Positions 1 through 7,103 of a stretch of DNA of 11,800 nt are shown here, piece after piece. Position 1 is the first letter of the stretch. Each line of letters opens with the position of its first letter. Source of the stretch: Pseudomonadota bacterium (GTDB taxonomy: Bacteria; Pseudomonadota; Alphaproteobacteria; Rhizobiales; Aestuariivirgaceae); contig JAEKFU010000612.1 of the NCBI GenBank assembly GCA_016522385.1, positions 1 to 11,800 on the forward strand, written 5' to 3'. A program made the translations under genes and the position numbers. Under the pieces are notes generated by a model. That model had not been told where the DNA came from and did no database searches. It was given only the letters and a program-made list of their open reading frames with translations.

Positions 1-2
1 CC

Positions 3-359
3 GACAGCGGTACGCACTTCTTCGAACATCAGACCCGTTCGGGCATTCCCAAACTCGAGAGCGAGGACGGCCTGTGCCATCTTGCCATCATCGGAGCGCT
101 GAACCTAGTCGAGTTTATTCAGTGGTACGATTTCACAGCAAAGCCTGGCGGTGTTCTCGAATCCGAACCCCATCAGACTGGTTGTGTTGAGCATCTCTAT
201 GTCATCGAAGGGGAGCTGGAGATCTTTTCGGGTGGTGAGGCCAGGCGGGCCAAGGCCGGCGAGGCCATTCGATATGCCGGGGATCAGCCGCACAGCATCC
301 GCAATATCGGCAATGTTGATGCGCATGCCACAATGGTCCTGGTGATGCGGACGCCGTAA
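3..359 (+). CDS. XRE-family regulator with C-terminal cupin sensor domain (5' end outside window)
   Basis: The open frame enters from the left edge and ends at TAA 357-359, so only about the last 118 residues are present. The visible part is a cupin_2 beta-barrel. It has an HLYVIEGELEIF strand followed by GGEARRAKAGEAIRYAGDQPHSIRNIG, shown here in two pieces: the EGELEIFSGGE turn, then the G-D-x-P-H motif and the following RNIG. This arrangement is typical of short HTH-cupin regulators, in which an N-terminal XRE helix-turn-helix binds DNA and the cupin senses a small ligand. The helix-turn-helix itself is not in the window, so the regulator assignment rests on resemblance of the cupin to that family; a plain cupin protein is the alternative. 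The gene converges on the HD-domain gene to its right, so it is not part of that operon. Confidence 0.75.
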   Translation, partial: DSGTHFFEHQTRSGIPKLESEDGLCHLAIIGALNLVEFIQWYDFTAKPGGVLESEPHQTGCVEHLYVIEGELEIFSGGEARRAKAGEAIRYAGDQPHSIRNIGNVDAHATMVLVMRTP

Positions 360-362
360 ACT

Positions 363-385
363 CCTTGTCCTGCCAGGCGACAAGG
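363..385. terminator. Hairpin between convergent genes, possible bidirectional terminator
   Basis: CCTTGTC (363-369) pairs with GACAAGG (379-385) around a 9-nt loop, starting four bases after the stop codon at 359 and lying about 20 bases before the end of the minus-strand HD gene. The position suits a shared terminator for two convergent genes. Neither strand has a good U-tract after the stem, so the terminator role is an inference. Confidence 0.4.
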
Positions 386-407
386 GAAGAGGTTGACCAC
401 ATACTCG

Positions 408-1031
408 TTATTGTTCGGTGGCTTCGGTTGCGATGGGCGGCAGGCCATTGGCGACGCCCGCCTGGATGACTGCCTCGTCATAGGCCTTGCGGCCAAAGAC
501 TTCGAAGACCATCGGCTCAAAGAACTCTAGCGGCTCGTAATCAAAAGCGGGATCGAAACATGATTGATCCCAGCGCTCGCAAAAATCGATGCAGGCCTGG
601 TAATGTGGGCTATCCTTATATTTCTCGCGCTCGTACTGGTTCCAGCCGTAATGGTGGGCATAGTAGACCATCTGGAACGTGCCGTGGTGCTCTATGACCC
701 AAGTGACTTCTTCGCGGACAAACGGGCGGATGATTTCAGCGGCGAACCGGTCATGGTTCTGCGGTGCCAGGCCATCGCCTATATCGTGCAACAGTGCCCC
801 AACGACCCAGTCGATATCGGCACCGTCACAGTGTGCCCGCGTGGCGGATTGCAGCGCGTGCTCAAGCCGGGTGATCTTGTAGCCGGCTAGCGTCTCGTCG
901 GCCTGTGAGCGCAGTTCTCGCAGCAGGCGTTTCGGCGTGGCGGCGTGATGCGGGGCCTCCAGCTTGTGCAGCAACTCGTAGTCTTCACGCGTGCCGTCCT
1001 TCATTTGAGTGAATCTGACTGTTTCGCTCAT
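408..1031 (-). CDS. HD-domain metalloprotein, PhnZ-like (putative diiron oxygenase or phosphohydrolase)
   Basis: A protein of 207 residues if started at ATG 1031, or 210 if started at ATG 1040. I prefer 1031 because AGGA lies 8 nt upstream of it, while the same AGG touches the 1040 ATG and nothing better precedes that one. Counting from the longer form, the HD core is R-L-E-H61-A-L-Q, then A-L-L-H85-D86-I-G, H96 in QNHDRFAAE, H118/H119 in IEHHG and D158 in CERWD. This six-ligand pattern, including the 24-residue H-to-HD spacing, matches the mixed-valence diiron oxygenase PhnZ and its relatives better than single-metal HD phosphohydrolases. Substrate is unknown and plain phosphohydrolase activity is not excluded. 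It lies about 78 nt downstream of the DltD-like gene on the same strand and may be the last gene of that operon, though the gap could hold its own promoter. Confidence 0.85.
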   Translation of the reverse strand: MSETVRFTQMKDGTREDYELLHKLEAPHHAATPKRLLRELRSQADETLAGYKITRLEHALQSATRAHCDGADIDWVVGALLHDIGDGLAPQNHDRFAAEIIRPFVREEVTWVIEHHGTFQMVYYAHHYGWNQYEREKYKDSPHYQACIDFCERWDQSCFDPAFDYEPLEFFEPMVFEVFGRKAYDEAVIQAGVANGLPPIATEATEQ

Positions 1032-1109
1032 GGCGGTCATCCTAGCTGTGCTGTGCTTCGGACAATCTAACAGGAACGCGGTTTGTTGAGAACGTCAAAT
1101 TGAATGGTT

Positions 1110-2042
1110 TTAATTGAGATCGTCGGCGATCCGTTTGAACAGCGGGGCCAACCATACATCGGCCTTTTCCGGGTCAATGTGGGCGTAGTCGCAATAGGCA
1201 GATACCGGGACGGCAATGCCAGCAGACGGTACGTGGATGTTCTGAATGCGGTCCAGGCCGTGCAGTGTCAGCAATGTCCGCGTGTCAAACTTTCTGGCCT
1301 TGGCTTTGGTGAGCTCAGGATGGGCCGGAATGTCGACGATATGGATCTGCGCGCCATTGGCAGCAAGTTCTTTCAGAGCATTTGCGGCAGCTTGTGGCCC
1401 AGGGTCCTTCGGGTTGCTGCGGATCCATGTGGCGTCGAGATCAACACGGTCGTCAGCAGCATCATCAAATCCGGAACAGGCGGCCTTTTCGAATTCGTCC
1501 TCGCTGTCGAACAGTGTATGGTCGCGGCGACGCAGCTTGTGCTGCACATATCGGAAGGCGATCATCGCGCGACCTGGGAGCGCAAAGTCCTCGTGCAGAA
1601 CTTCCGGCATCACGACAACATAGTCGGGACGCATCCGAGCAACTTCGTCAACGGCTTCGCTGAGACGTTGAAAGCCGCCCCAATTGACTGCCAAGAGGCT
1701 GGAGATCACCGGGCGTTCGATCCCAACGGTCTGGGCAACTTGCGATACTCTGGCCGGGTCCAGTGCGACATTCTTAATGCGCGATGTGCCAATGAACACG
1801 GTGATGAGGGGGTCATTTCCATTCTGTCTTGATGCATCAACGCTTTCGGCGAACAGCTGAATCTGCTTATCGAAATGCTGCCGGTCAGATGCCGTCGGCA
1901 ATGGAATTCCGAAATAGATGAAATAGCCGCACAACAAATACAACAAAGCGATACACAGCACGACGGCGCGGATCCAGACATCGATCGGCGAGGTGCATGC
2001 CCGCCGGGGTATCGCCTGAGACGACAGCTGCCAATCACTCAT
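1110..2042 (-). CDS. Membrane-anchored SGNH-type protein, DltD-like
   Basis: A 310-residue protein with one N-terminal membrane segment (about residues 24-45) and a larger domain expected in the periplasm. SGNH features are visible: the nucleophile Ser87 in FIGTSR (compare GSSE in DltD), an N-W-G-G-F block near residue 120, and a C-terminal D285-x-x-H288 dyad in CDYAHIDPEKAD. In Dlt systems the DltD protein is the last component and moves the acyl group to the polymer acceptor. The same role is inferred here from the MBOAT and DltX-like genes upstream. Sequence similarity to true DltD is limited, so an AlgX/AlgJ-like or other SGNH acyltransferase or esterase is also possible. Its ATG lies inside the end of the sulfotransferase gene (8-nt overlap), with GAGGA at 2051-2055 placed 8 nt upstream, which implies translational coupling. 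Confidence 0.8.
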   Translation of the reverse strand: MSDWQLSSQAIPRRACTSPIDVWIRAVVLCIALLYLLCGYFIYFGIPLPTASDRQHFDKQIQLFAESVDASRQNGNDPLITVFIGTSRIKNVALDPARVSQVAQTVGIERPVISSLLAVNWGGFQRLSEAVDEVARMRPDYVVVMPEVLHEDFALPGRAMIAFRYVQHKLRRRDHTLFDSEDEFEKAACSGFDDAADDRVDLDATWIRSNPKDPGPQAAANALKELAANGAQIHIVDIPAHPELTKAKARKFDTRTLLTLHGLDRIQNIHVPSAGIAVPVSAYCDYAHIDPEKADVWLAPLFKRIADDLN

Positions 2043-2964
2043 CGGCGATGTCCTCAGACTGGCGGCTGGCCTGGAACATCATGGCAAGCTCATGCATGCG
2101 CATACCGTCGGTATCGACGGCTTCAGCTTCGATTTCCCTATAGCCGGCGCGCGCGAGGACCGGATTGAGTATGGGCGCGAGTTCGGCCTTGATCCGTTCG
2201 GGCAGGGTCTCCCAGCGTCCAACGCTGGAAGATTCGATCTCGGTCGTTGCGAATGTCTTGTAGTCACCAAGACCACGGACTTCCTTTGGCTTGAACGTCT
2301 CGGCGATCAGGTTGTCCACATTGCATGGGGCTTCGACAAACTCGAAGAGTTCCGTGAGGACGATCTGTGGTTCAGCCACCAGATCTTCGTAACGAAAAGC
2401 GAAGACGTTGTCTGCGTCGGCTTCGGCAAGATCAAGCATGTCGGTGGTGACCTTGGCCCATGCCGCGGCATATGCCGGCATGAGGCGCCGATGGGCCTCC
2501 AGGTAAGGTAACAGCTCGTCGATGACGCCTTCCATCGTCTCACTGAAGTCCTTGAGGCTCAGAGCCACATCGCCGCCATGGCGGATGAGGCAGACGAATT
2601 TGGCATGGCCGGCGAATATTTTGTGGATTCCGGGTAGGTAGAAAGAGTCAACGGCTGTCTTGAGGGCGATACGCGACTTGTGTTCGGCCTCAGCAATCTG
2701 ACCGTGGAAAGACAGGGCCATTTCCCTGATCGGGGCCATGATCTGGTCGCGATCAAAGCCCAGTGCGGTGAGACCGCCGATTGGACCGTAGTCGATACCT
2801 TCAGCGACACGTTCGCCGGCGACAAAGCGTGCCGCGCCGCGCAAGACGAAACTTTCGCCAGGACAGCTGATGTCGTCGTGGGTGTCAACCAGCCGGCGCA
2901 GCAGGGTCGTGCCTGAGCGCGGGCAACCAATGATGAAGATTGGTGAGTTCTGCGCAACAGTCAC
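2035..2964 (-). CDS. PAPS-dependent sulfotransferase family protein
   Basis: A 309-residue protein with the hallmarks of cytosolic sulfotransferases. The 5'-phosphosulfate loop is G13-C-P-R-S-G-T-T20 right after the first strand (FIIGCPRSGTT). The 3'-phosphate site is I-R128-H-G-G-D-V-A-L-S136. A YEDL motif follows at 192-195 and a VGRWET motif at 248-253. It should move sulfate from PAPS to a hydroxyl or amine in the cytoplasm. No signal peptide or membrane segment is seen. The start is GTG 2964, with a strong GGAAGGAG (2977-2970) 5 nt upstream; that Shine-Dalgarno begins on the last base of the preceding microprotein's stop codon. Its place between the DltX-like and DltD-like genes is unusual and argues that sulfation belongs to the same pathway. 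The acceptor cannot be told from sequence. Confidence 0.9.
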   Translation of the reverse strand: MTVAQNSPIFIIGCPRSGTTLLRRLVDTHDDISCPGESFVLRGAARFVAGERVAEGIDYGPIGGLTALGFDRDQIMAPIREMALSFHGQIAEAEHKSRIALKTAVDSFYLPGIHKIFAGHAKFVCLIRHGGDVALSLKDFSETMEGVIDELLPYLEAHRRLMPAYAAAWAKVTTDMLDLAEADADNVFAFRYEDLVAEPQIVLTELFEFVEAPCNVDNLIAETFKPKEVRGLGDYKTFATTEIESSSVGRWETLPERIKAELAPILNPVLARAGYREIEAEAVDTDGMRMHELAMMFQASRQSEDIADE

Positions 2965-2969
2965 ATCAA

Positions 2970-2977
2970 CTCCTTCC
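2970..2977 (-). promoter_or_regulatory. Strong ribosome binding site deciding the GTG start of the sulfotransferase
   Basis: GGAAGGAG on the minus strand, 5 nt before GTG 2964. The competing ATG just before it (TTGATGTGA) is followed at once by a stop codon, so GTG is the only workable start. Its first G is the last base of the microprotein's TAG stop, which couples the two genes. Confidence 0.75.
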
Positions 2978-3114
2978 TATATGTCGCCGTAGCGAAATTC
3001 GCCGGCCGGCGCGACAAAGGACAGCACAACCAATGTCAACAGCACGCCATACCACAGCGCAGTGCCCCAAAAGGCTGCCCGGTCGCCATACCGTTGTAAC
3101 AGGTAGTCATACAT
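2977..3114 (-). CDS. DltX-like single-pass membrane microprotein with C-terminal FxYxxI motif
   Basis: A 45-residue frame, ATG 3114 to TAG 2977, in the gap between the MBOAT and sulfotransferase genes. AAAGGA (3127-3122) lies 7 nt upstream of the ATG. The N-terminus (MYDYLLQRYGDRAAF) could be an amphipathic interfacial helix. Residues about 15-34 form one hydrophobic helix (FWGTALWYGVLLTLVVLSFV). The tail reads A-P-A-G-E-F40-R-Y42-G-D-I45. Dlt operons of Gram-positive bacteria encode DltX, a protein of about 50 residues with one helix and a C-terminal FxYxxF motif, whose Tyr is thought to carry the acyl group between DltB and DltD. Here length, topology, gene position next to the MBOAT gene and the F-x-Y-x-x-hydrophobic end all agree; the final residue is Ile rather than Phe. 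The function is inferred by this analogy. An alternative ATG at 3110 is in another frame. Confidence 0.82.
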   Translation of the reverse strand: MYDYLLQRYGDRAAFWGTALWYGVLLTLVVLSFVAPAGEFRYGDI

Positions 3115-3121
3115 GCCTCTG

Positions 3122-3127
3122 TCCTTT
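3122..3127 (-). promoter_or_regulatory. Ribosome binding site of the DltX-like microprotein
   Basis: AAAGGA on the minus strand with a 7-nt spacer to ATG 3114. It lies in the 30-nt gap after the MBOAT stop codon and is the main non-homology evidence that the 45-residue frame is translated. Confidence 0.7.
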
Positions 3128-3144
3128 GAACATTTGTGGTGCCG

Positions 3145-4296
3145 TCATGCCAGGCCGAGCAGCGCAGACAGGAAGCCCAGGCCTCCAGTCAGCGTTTCGT
3201 TTTGCACGAGAGTGAAGCCGATGAAGACAAAATGCATGGTCAGCAGGATCGAGATGGCGGTCCAAATGCGGACTGCCAGGCTGTTGTCGACTATGGCTGC
3301 ATCTATGCGTTCACCGGCCAGTCTGCGCCACTGATGCCAGGCGACGATGCCGGCACCGTTATAGATGCCCCAAACCAGGTATCGGGCGGTGAACTCATGC
3401 CACAGGCCCAGCACCATCATCGCGGAGATGATCCCGAGCCATCGGGCGCGGGTTAATGAAAACACCGGCACATAGACATATTCGCGGCACCAGCTGGTAA
3501 GCGAGATATGCCAGGCGGACCAAAATTCCTGAACGTTGCGACGGACCAACGGCCAGTTGAAGTTTTCCATGATCCGGAAGCCAAGCAAACGGGCAAAGCC
3601 GATAGCTACATCCGAATAGCCTGCAAACTGGAAATAACCGTTGAGGCCCTTGGCGATCATCGTCAGGTAGAGGGCGGACCGACTCCCCTCGACCATGTGG
3701 TCGTTGATATGGCCAATGAACCATTCGTTGATCATCACGTTGGCGATGAAAGCGATCTTGAAATAGCCATAGAGCAGGCGCTCCAGGCCTTCCGAAAAAA
3801 GAGCGCTATTCCAGCGCCGGCGTTGTTGGTCTTGGTGGAACTGCGGGAAGCGGTGTATTGGACCGGCCAGAAGGGTCGGCAGGAACAGCATGTAGTTCAC
3901 GACATCGATAGGTCCGTGTTGCGGCAACCCGCCTTTATAGGCTTCCAGCGTGTAATGAATTGCGCGTAGTGCATAATAGGAGAGGCCAATAGCGATGATG
4001 AGGTCTGGTGCACCAAACCCTTGGAACTGTTGCGTGGCCTTGAAGTAGACAAGGGGCACAGCCTGAACCGACGCGCAGGCGGCAATCGCCCAACCATTTT
4101 CAGCGAAAAACCGATATGCGATCCAAGCAAATATGGTCGCACAACATAGCAAGATTGCCGAGACCGGTGAGAAAAAGGCCAGCACGGCCAATGTAATTGC
4201 AACCAGTAGTGGCGAGCGAAAACGTTCAGGGACAACCCAATAGAGCAGGGGAACCAAAATTAGCCCCATGACCCAGATGAGAGATAGGACGGACAT
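3145..4296 (-). CDS. MBOAT-family membrane O-acyltransferase, DltB-like
   Basis: A 383-residue, very hydrophobic polytopic protein. The MBOAT core is clear: YFQFAGYSDVAIGFARLLGF (221-240), ENFNWP (244-249), then F-W-S-A-W-H263-I-S-L, and the catalytic-type L-G-L-W-H300-E-F followed by WGIYNG. Proteins of this class accept an acyl group from a carrier protein on the cytoplasmic side and pass it across the membrane (DltB, PatA/AlgI, WecH-like families). The length and the neighbouring ligase-carrier fusion and DltX-like gene favour the DltB mode over the AlgI (alginate O-acetylation) mode. AGGTGAT (4311-4305) lies 8 nt before the ATG. The gap to the ligase stop is 20 nt, so the two are surely cotranscribed. 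Confidence 0.9.
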   Translation of the reverse strand: MSVLSLIWVMGLILVPLLYWVVPERFRSPLLVAITLAVLAFFSPVSAILLCCATIFAWIAYRFFAENGWAIAACASVQAVPLVYFKATQQFQGFGAPDLIIAIGLSYYALRAIHYTLEAYKGGLPQHGPIDVVNYMLFLPTLLAGPIHRFPQFHQDQQRRRWNSALFSEGLERLLYGYFKIAFIANVMINEWFIGHINDHMVEGSRSALYLTMIAKGLNGYFQFAGYSDVAIGFARLLGFRIMENFNWPLVRRNVQEFWSAWHISLTSWCREYVYVPVFSLTRARWLGIISAMMVLGLWHEFTARYLVWGIYNGAGIVAWHQWRRLAGERIDAAIVDNSLAVRIWTAISILLTMHFVFIGFTLVQNETLTGGLGFLSALLGLA

Positions 4297-4316
4297 CCGA
4301 GGAGATCACCTGTTGA

Positions 4317-6173
4317 CTAAGCAGCCGTGCGCTTGCGCACGATGTCGACGGCATCGCCGAGGCGTCGGAACTTCATGATCTCGCGGGGAGTGAATTTGAA
4401 GCCGAAGGCCTTTTCGAGTTCCAGGGTCATCTCGACATGGCTGAGCGAGGTCCAGTTGGCGATCGTCTCGGCTTCGGACTCATTGCTGAGTGCTTGTGTT
4501 TCGCAACCGAGTATGCCGGCCGCGATGGAATAGATCCGGGCCTCAACATCACCTTCGTCGGCGGTCTGCTCCTTTTGCGCTTCCTGCTGGGAGAGCTGGC
4601 GGATGAACAGTGCCTTGATCTCGCTCATCACCACCTTGCCGGCCGGGCCGCGCGGGAAGTCGTCCAGCTTGAGGATTTCGCGGGGCAGTTTTTGGCGTGA
4701 TGCGCGGGTGAGAAATTCACTGGTGATGGTTTCGACACTGGGGTCGACAGATGAATCGCAGGTTACACACGAGACGGCGCGTTCGCCCCACATCGGGTCA
4801 GGCAACGCAAAAGTCACCGCATCGAGGACGCCGGGGATGCTGCGCAACACGCCGTTGACGTCTTCGGGATAGATGTTCATGCCGCCGGTAATGATGAGAT
4901 CCTTCTTGCGCCCGACGATGTAGTAGAAACCGTCCGTGTCGCGCTTGGCGATATCGCCGGTGCGGAACCAGCCGTCATCGAGCACTTCGGCGGTGGCGTC
5001 GGGATTGTTGAAATAACCGCTCATGATGTGATCACCGGCGACCAGAAGTTCGCCATCAAGCTCGTCGCCGAGTTCGGTGCCGTTGTCATCGACGATCTTG
5101 GCCAGACTGTCGATCGGCTTGCCGACCGACCCCAAGCGGCGCTCTTTGGCGCCCGGCCCGCAATACATGGTTTCGCAAACGGTCTCGGTCAGCCCGTAGA
5201 CATTGACGATCTGGATGCCAAATCGTTCCTCGCAAGCTTGCCAGAGCCTTGGGTCAAGGTAGGCCGCGGTGGAGATGATGAATTTGAACTCGGGATAGTC
5301 AAAGCTTTCGGCGTAACCGCTGTCGAGCGACTTGGTGAGCGCCAGTACCGACGGCACGGTGACCAAATGGCTCACCGAATGCTTATAGAGATCATCCATC
5401 ATCTGCGGCAGCATATCGGGCGTGAACGCATAGGGCCGCACGAAGGTACTGCCCGAAAGGAGACACATCACGGCGCCCTGTGTCAGGCCGTCGGTGTGAT
5501 GGAACGGCAGCAGGTTCATGACCGTTGTATCGCTCGACAGGCGATAGTTGTTGATGAAAGTCTGGATTTGCGCATGCAAGGCCCGGTGCGAGATCATCAC
5601 ACCTTTGGGATTGGATGTCGTGCCGGAGGTGAACAGGATATAGGCAATTGCTTCATCTTCGACGTCGACCGCTGTTGGGGGCTGCTTGGCATGGGATGCG
5701 ATGACGGTGGTCAAATCATCCGCTATATGACCACCAGCAGGTTTGTTTCCGAAAATGCGAAAGCCGCTCTTCTTGGCCGGTCTTGCCGCTTCGGAAACCG
5801 GCAGCCTGATCGCGACGTTCTTTAGCGCGCCAGTATCTTGCAGAGCATCCAGGATAGATCTGTCGGCGACAATGCCGCGTGCATCGGCGGCGGTGATCAA
5901 AGTTGACAATTCGGCAACCGGTGCCTTGGGATCGAGGATCACCGAGGTTGCGCCTTTCAACAGGCTTGCATAAAAGGCCGTCAGAAGTGCCCGGTTGTCC
6001 GCAGTGATCAGCAACAGTCGCTCACCACGCAAGTCGGATTCTTCCAGGAACATGCCCAATGCGCCGACTTCGGCCGCCAGATCCGCATAACTCAACTCAG
6101 TCGCGCCAATCAGATATTTACGGCGCTTAAAGGCACTGAAACTGCCAAGAATTGCCGCGTTGAGTTTGGACAT
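4317..6173 (-). CDS. AMP-forming acyl/aminoacyl ligase fused to a C-terminal carrier-protein domain (DltA-DltC-like fusion)
   Basis: A 618-residue protein of the ANL superfamily. Visible core motifs: A3 FTSGTTSNPKG (181-191), A5 YGLTET (326-331), A7 GWFRTGD (401-407), A8 GRKKDLIITGG (421-431) and the C-terminal lysine K513 in GPAGK. A Gln/Glu-rich linker (about 527-542) leads to a carrier domain (about 543-615) with the site N-W574-T-S576-L-S-H-V, so S576 is the likely phosphopantetheine attachment residue. Most carriers have Asp before this Ser; here it is Thr. The protein would adenylate a carboxylic or amino acid and load it in cis on its own carrier, replacing separate DltA and DltC. The substrate cannot be read by eye. 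It is the first gene of the operon; GAGGGG (6188-6183) lies 9 nt upstream of ATG 6173. Confidence 0.9.
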   Translation of the reverse strand: MSKLNAAILGSFSAFKRRKYLIGATELSYADLAAEVGALGMFLEESDLRGERLLLITADNRALLTAFYASLLKGATSVILDPKAPVAELSTLITAADARGIVADRSILDALQDTGALKNVAIRLPVSEAARPAKKSGFRIFGNKPAGGHIADDLTTVIASHAKQPPTAVDVEDEAIAYILFTSGTTSNPKGVMISHRALHAQIQTFINNYRLSSDTTVMNLLPFHHTDGLTQGAVMCLLSGSTFVRPYAFTPDMLPQMMDDLYKHSVSHLVTVPSVLALTKSLDSGYAESFDYPEFKFIISTAAYLDPRLWQACEERFGIQIVNVYGLTETVCETMYCGPGAKERRLGSVGKPIDSLAKIVDDNGTELGDELDGELLVAGDHIMSGYFNNPDATAEVLDDGWFRTGDIAKRDTDGFYYIVGRKKDLIITGGMNIYPEDVNGVLRSIPGVLDAVTFALPDPMWGERAVSCVTCDSSVDPSVETITSEFLTRASRQKLPREILKLDDFPRGPAGKVVMSEIKALFIRQLSQQEAQKEQTADEGDVEARIYSIAAGILGCETQALSNESEAETIANWTSLSHVEMTLELEKAFGFKFTPREIMKFRRLGDAVDIVRKRTAA

Positions 6174-6190
6174 GTTCGAAAGCCCCTCAG

Positions 6191-6219
6191 AACTGTTTGT
6201 GCTGCATTAAACAGCAGTT
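6191..6219. promoter_or_regulatory. Inverted repeat upstream of the ligase operon, possible operator
   Basis: CTGTTT (6193-6198) and AAACAG (6209-6214) form an inverted repeat with a 10-nt spacer. An overlapping TGCTG/CAGCA pair lies at 6200-6204 and 6212-6216, and outer AACTG/CAGTT at 6191-6195 and 6215-6219. It is 18-46 nt before the ATG at 6173, a place suited to a repressor site. Half-sites are short, so chance is possible. Confidence 0.3.
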
Positions 6220-6853
6220 GCCCACAGTGTCCCTGAATAGGACTTATTCGTTAAGATTCGGTTGGTTAGGGTGCGCCTGAAGCCGCTGCGCTCTGCCGTG
6301 CCAGCCTGGAGGCGCGGGGCTTCGCAATTCAATTCTTTGTGCGATGGAAGGCTTATTCCGCCAGCACCGGCAGGTGGCGCGACAAGGTTTGTCGCAAGTC
6401 AAGAGCGACGCCCAGAGGCTCCCGCAGCCTTGATGCCGCTTGGGCATTGCCTGCTTTGACGGCGCACAGATCGAGTTTATTCAGTCTGACAAAGTTCACG
6501 TAACGTTTGTGGGAGTTCACATTGAACGCAACGCTTTGGGGACGTGATTGCGACTCTAAGCAAGAATTCTGTCCGGCCAATAACTGAAAACGGCCAAATG
6601 TGCATTGAACTGCACGACCAACACTTCGGACTCGAATTTAATTCATCGAATACGTGTCAGGCACAAAGCCGAGTGCACTATTCTGTTGCCAGATGCCCCG
6701 CGATGTTCACAACGTCTGATATCGGCCAAACGTGCTGAAATTTGTTCTATTTTCGATCACAACTTGTGGACGAATGATTTACCTGACACCAATTTTTGGT
6801 AGTATAGCTCGTGGTCAAAGTTTCGATTGAGCGTTGGCCTACTCTAGAGAATT

Positions 6854-6886
6854 GGGGCTCCGCCCTCTCAGTCCGGACGGAGCCTC
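6854..6886. repeat. Hairpin with GGCTCCG/CGGAGCC stem
   Basis: GGCTCCG (6856-6862) pairs with CGGAGCC (6878-6884) around a 15-nt loop that contains the palindrome TCCGGA; two more pairs (one G-U) can extend it. A U-tract is missing on both strands, so a simple intrinsic terminator is unlikely. It is followed directly by a second hairpin at 6896-6913 (ATGACC/GGTCAT). Confidence 0.4.
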
Positions 6887-6895
6887 AGCTCTGTG

Positions 6896-6970
6896 ATGAC
6901 CAGCTCGGGTCATGACCCTGGATCGATCTATAACAAACAAGGCCCTGCACCGGAGGCAGTGGGCAAGGCC
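6896..6970. repeat. Two further hairpins in the structured intergenic tract
   Basis: ATGACC (6896-6901) pairs with GGTCAT (6908-6913) over a 6-nt loop. About 30 bases on, GCC-CTGC and GCAG-(TG)-GGC form a bulged 7-bp stem at about 6943-6965. With the hairpin at 6854-6886 this makes three stems in about 115 bases. The tract could be a structured RNA or a decayed element end. No family was recognised. Confidence 0.3.
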
Positions 6971-7103
6971 TGGTTTGTACGCATGTCGCCATCTTCAATG
7001 TGGAAAAAGGAGGTACGCCGACATTTGGATTTACACCGCAATTTGACGCAATGTGAAATGGACAGGACCCCTCCCGAATTGAGGCCAAGCGAGTCGTTTG
7101 TCC

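Noticed and set aside
107..121. 15-base match (TCGAGTTTATTCAGT) between about 107-121 and 6471-6485
   Set aside because: A single 15-base match in a window of this length can arise by chance, and flanks are unrelated.
1104..1832. 242-residue open frame on the plus strand over the SGNH gene
   Set aside because: It is antisense to a gene with clear SGNH motifs and coupled start, has no recognisable domain, and reflects codon bias of the real strand.
5028..5825. 265-residue open frame on the plus strand inside the ligase gene
   Set aside because: Antisense to the ANL core motifs; no family resemblance.
6379..6395. GCGACAA/TTGTCGC hairpin in the left intergenic part
   Set aside because: Perfect but short, no U-tract and no nearby gene end; kept only as a note in the intergenic entry.
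6780..6806. Possible plus-strand promoter (TTACCT ... TATAGC) before the hairpin tract
   Set aside because: Box quality is poor and there is no clear transcript unit behind it.
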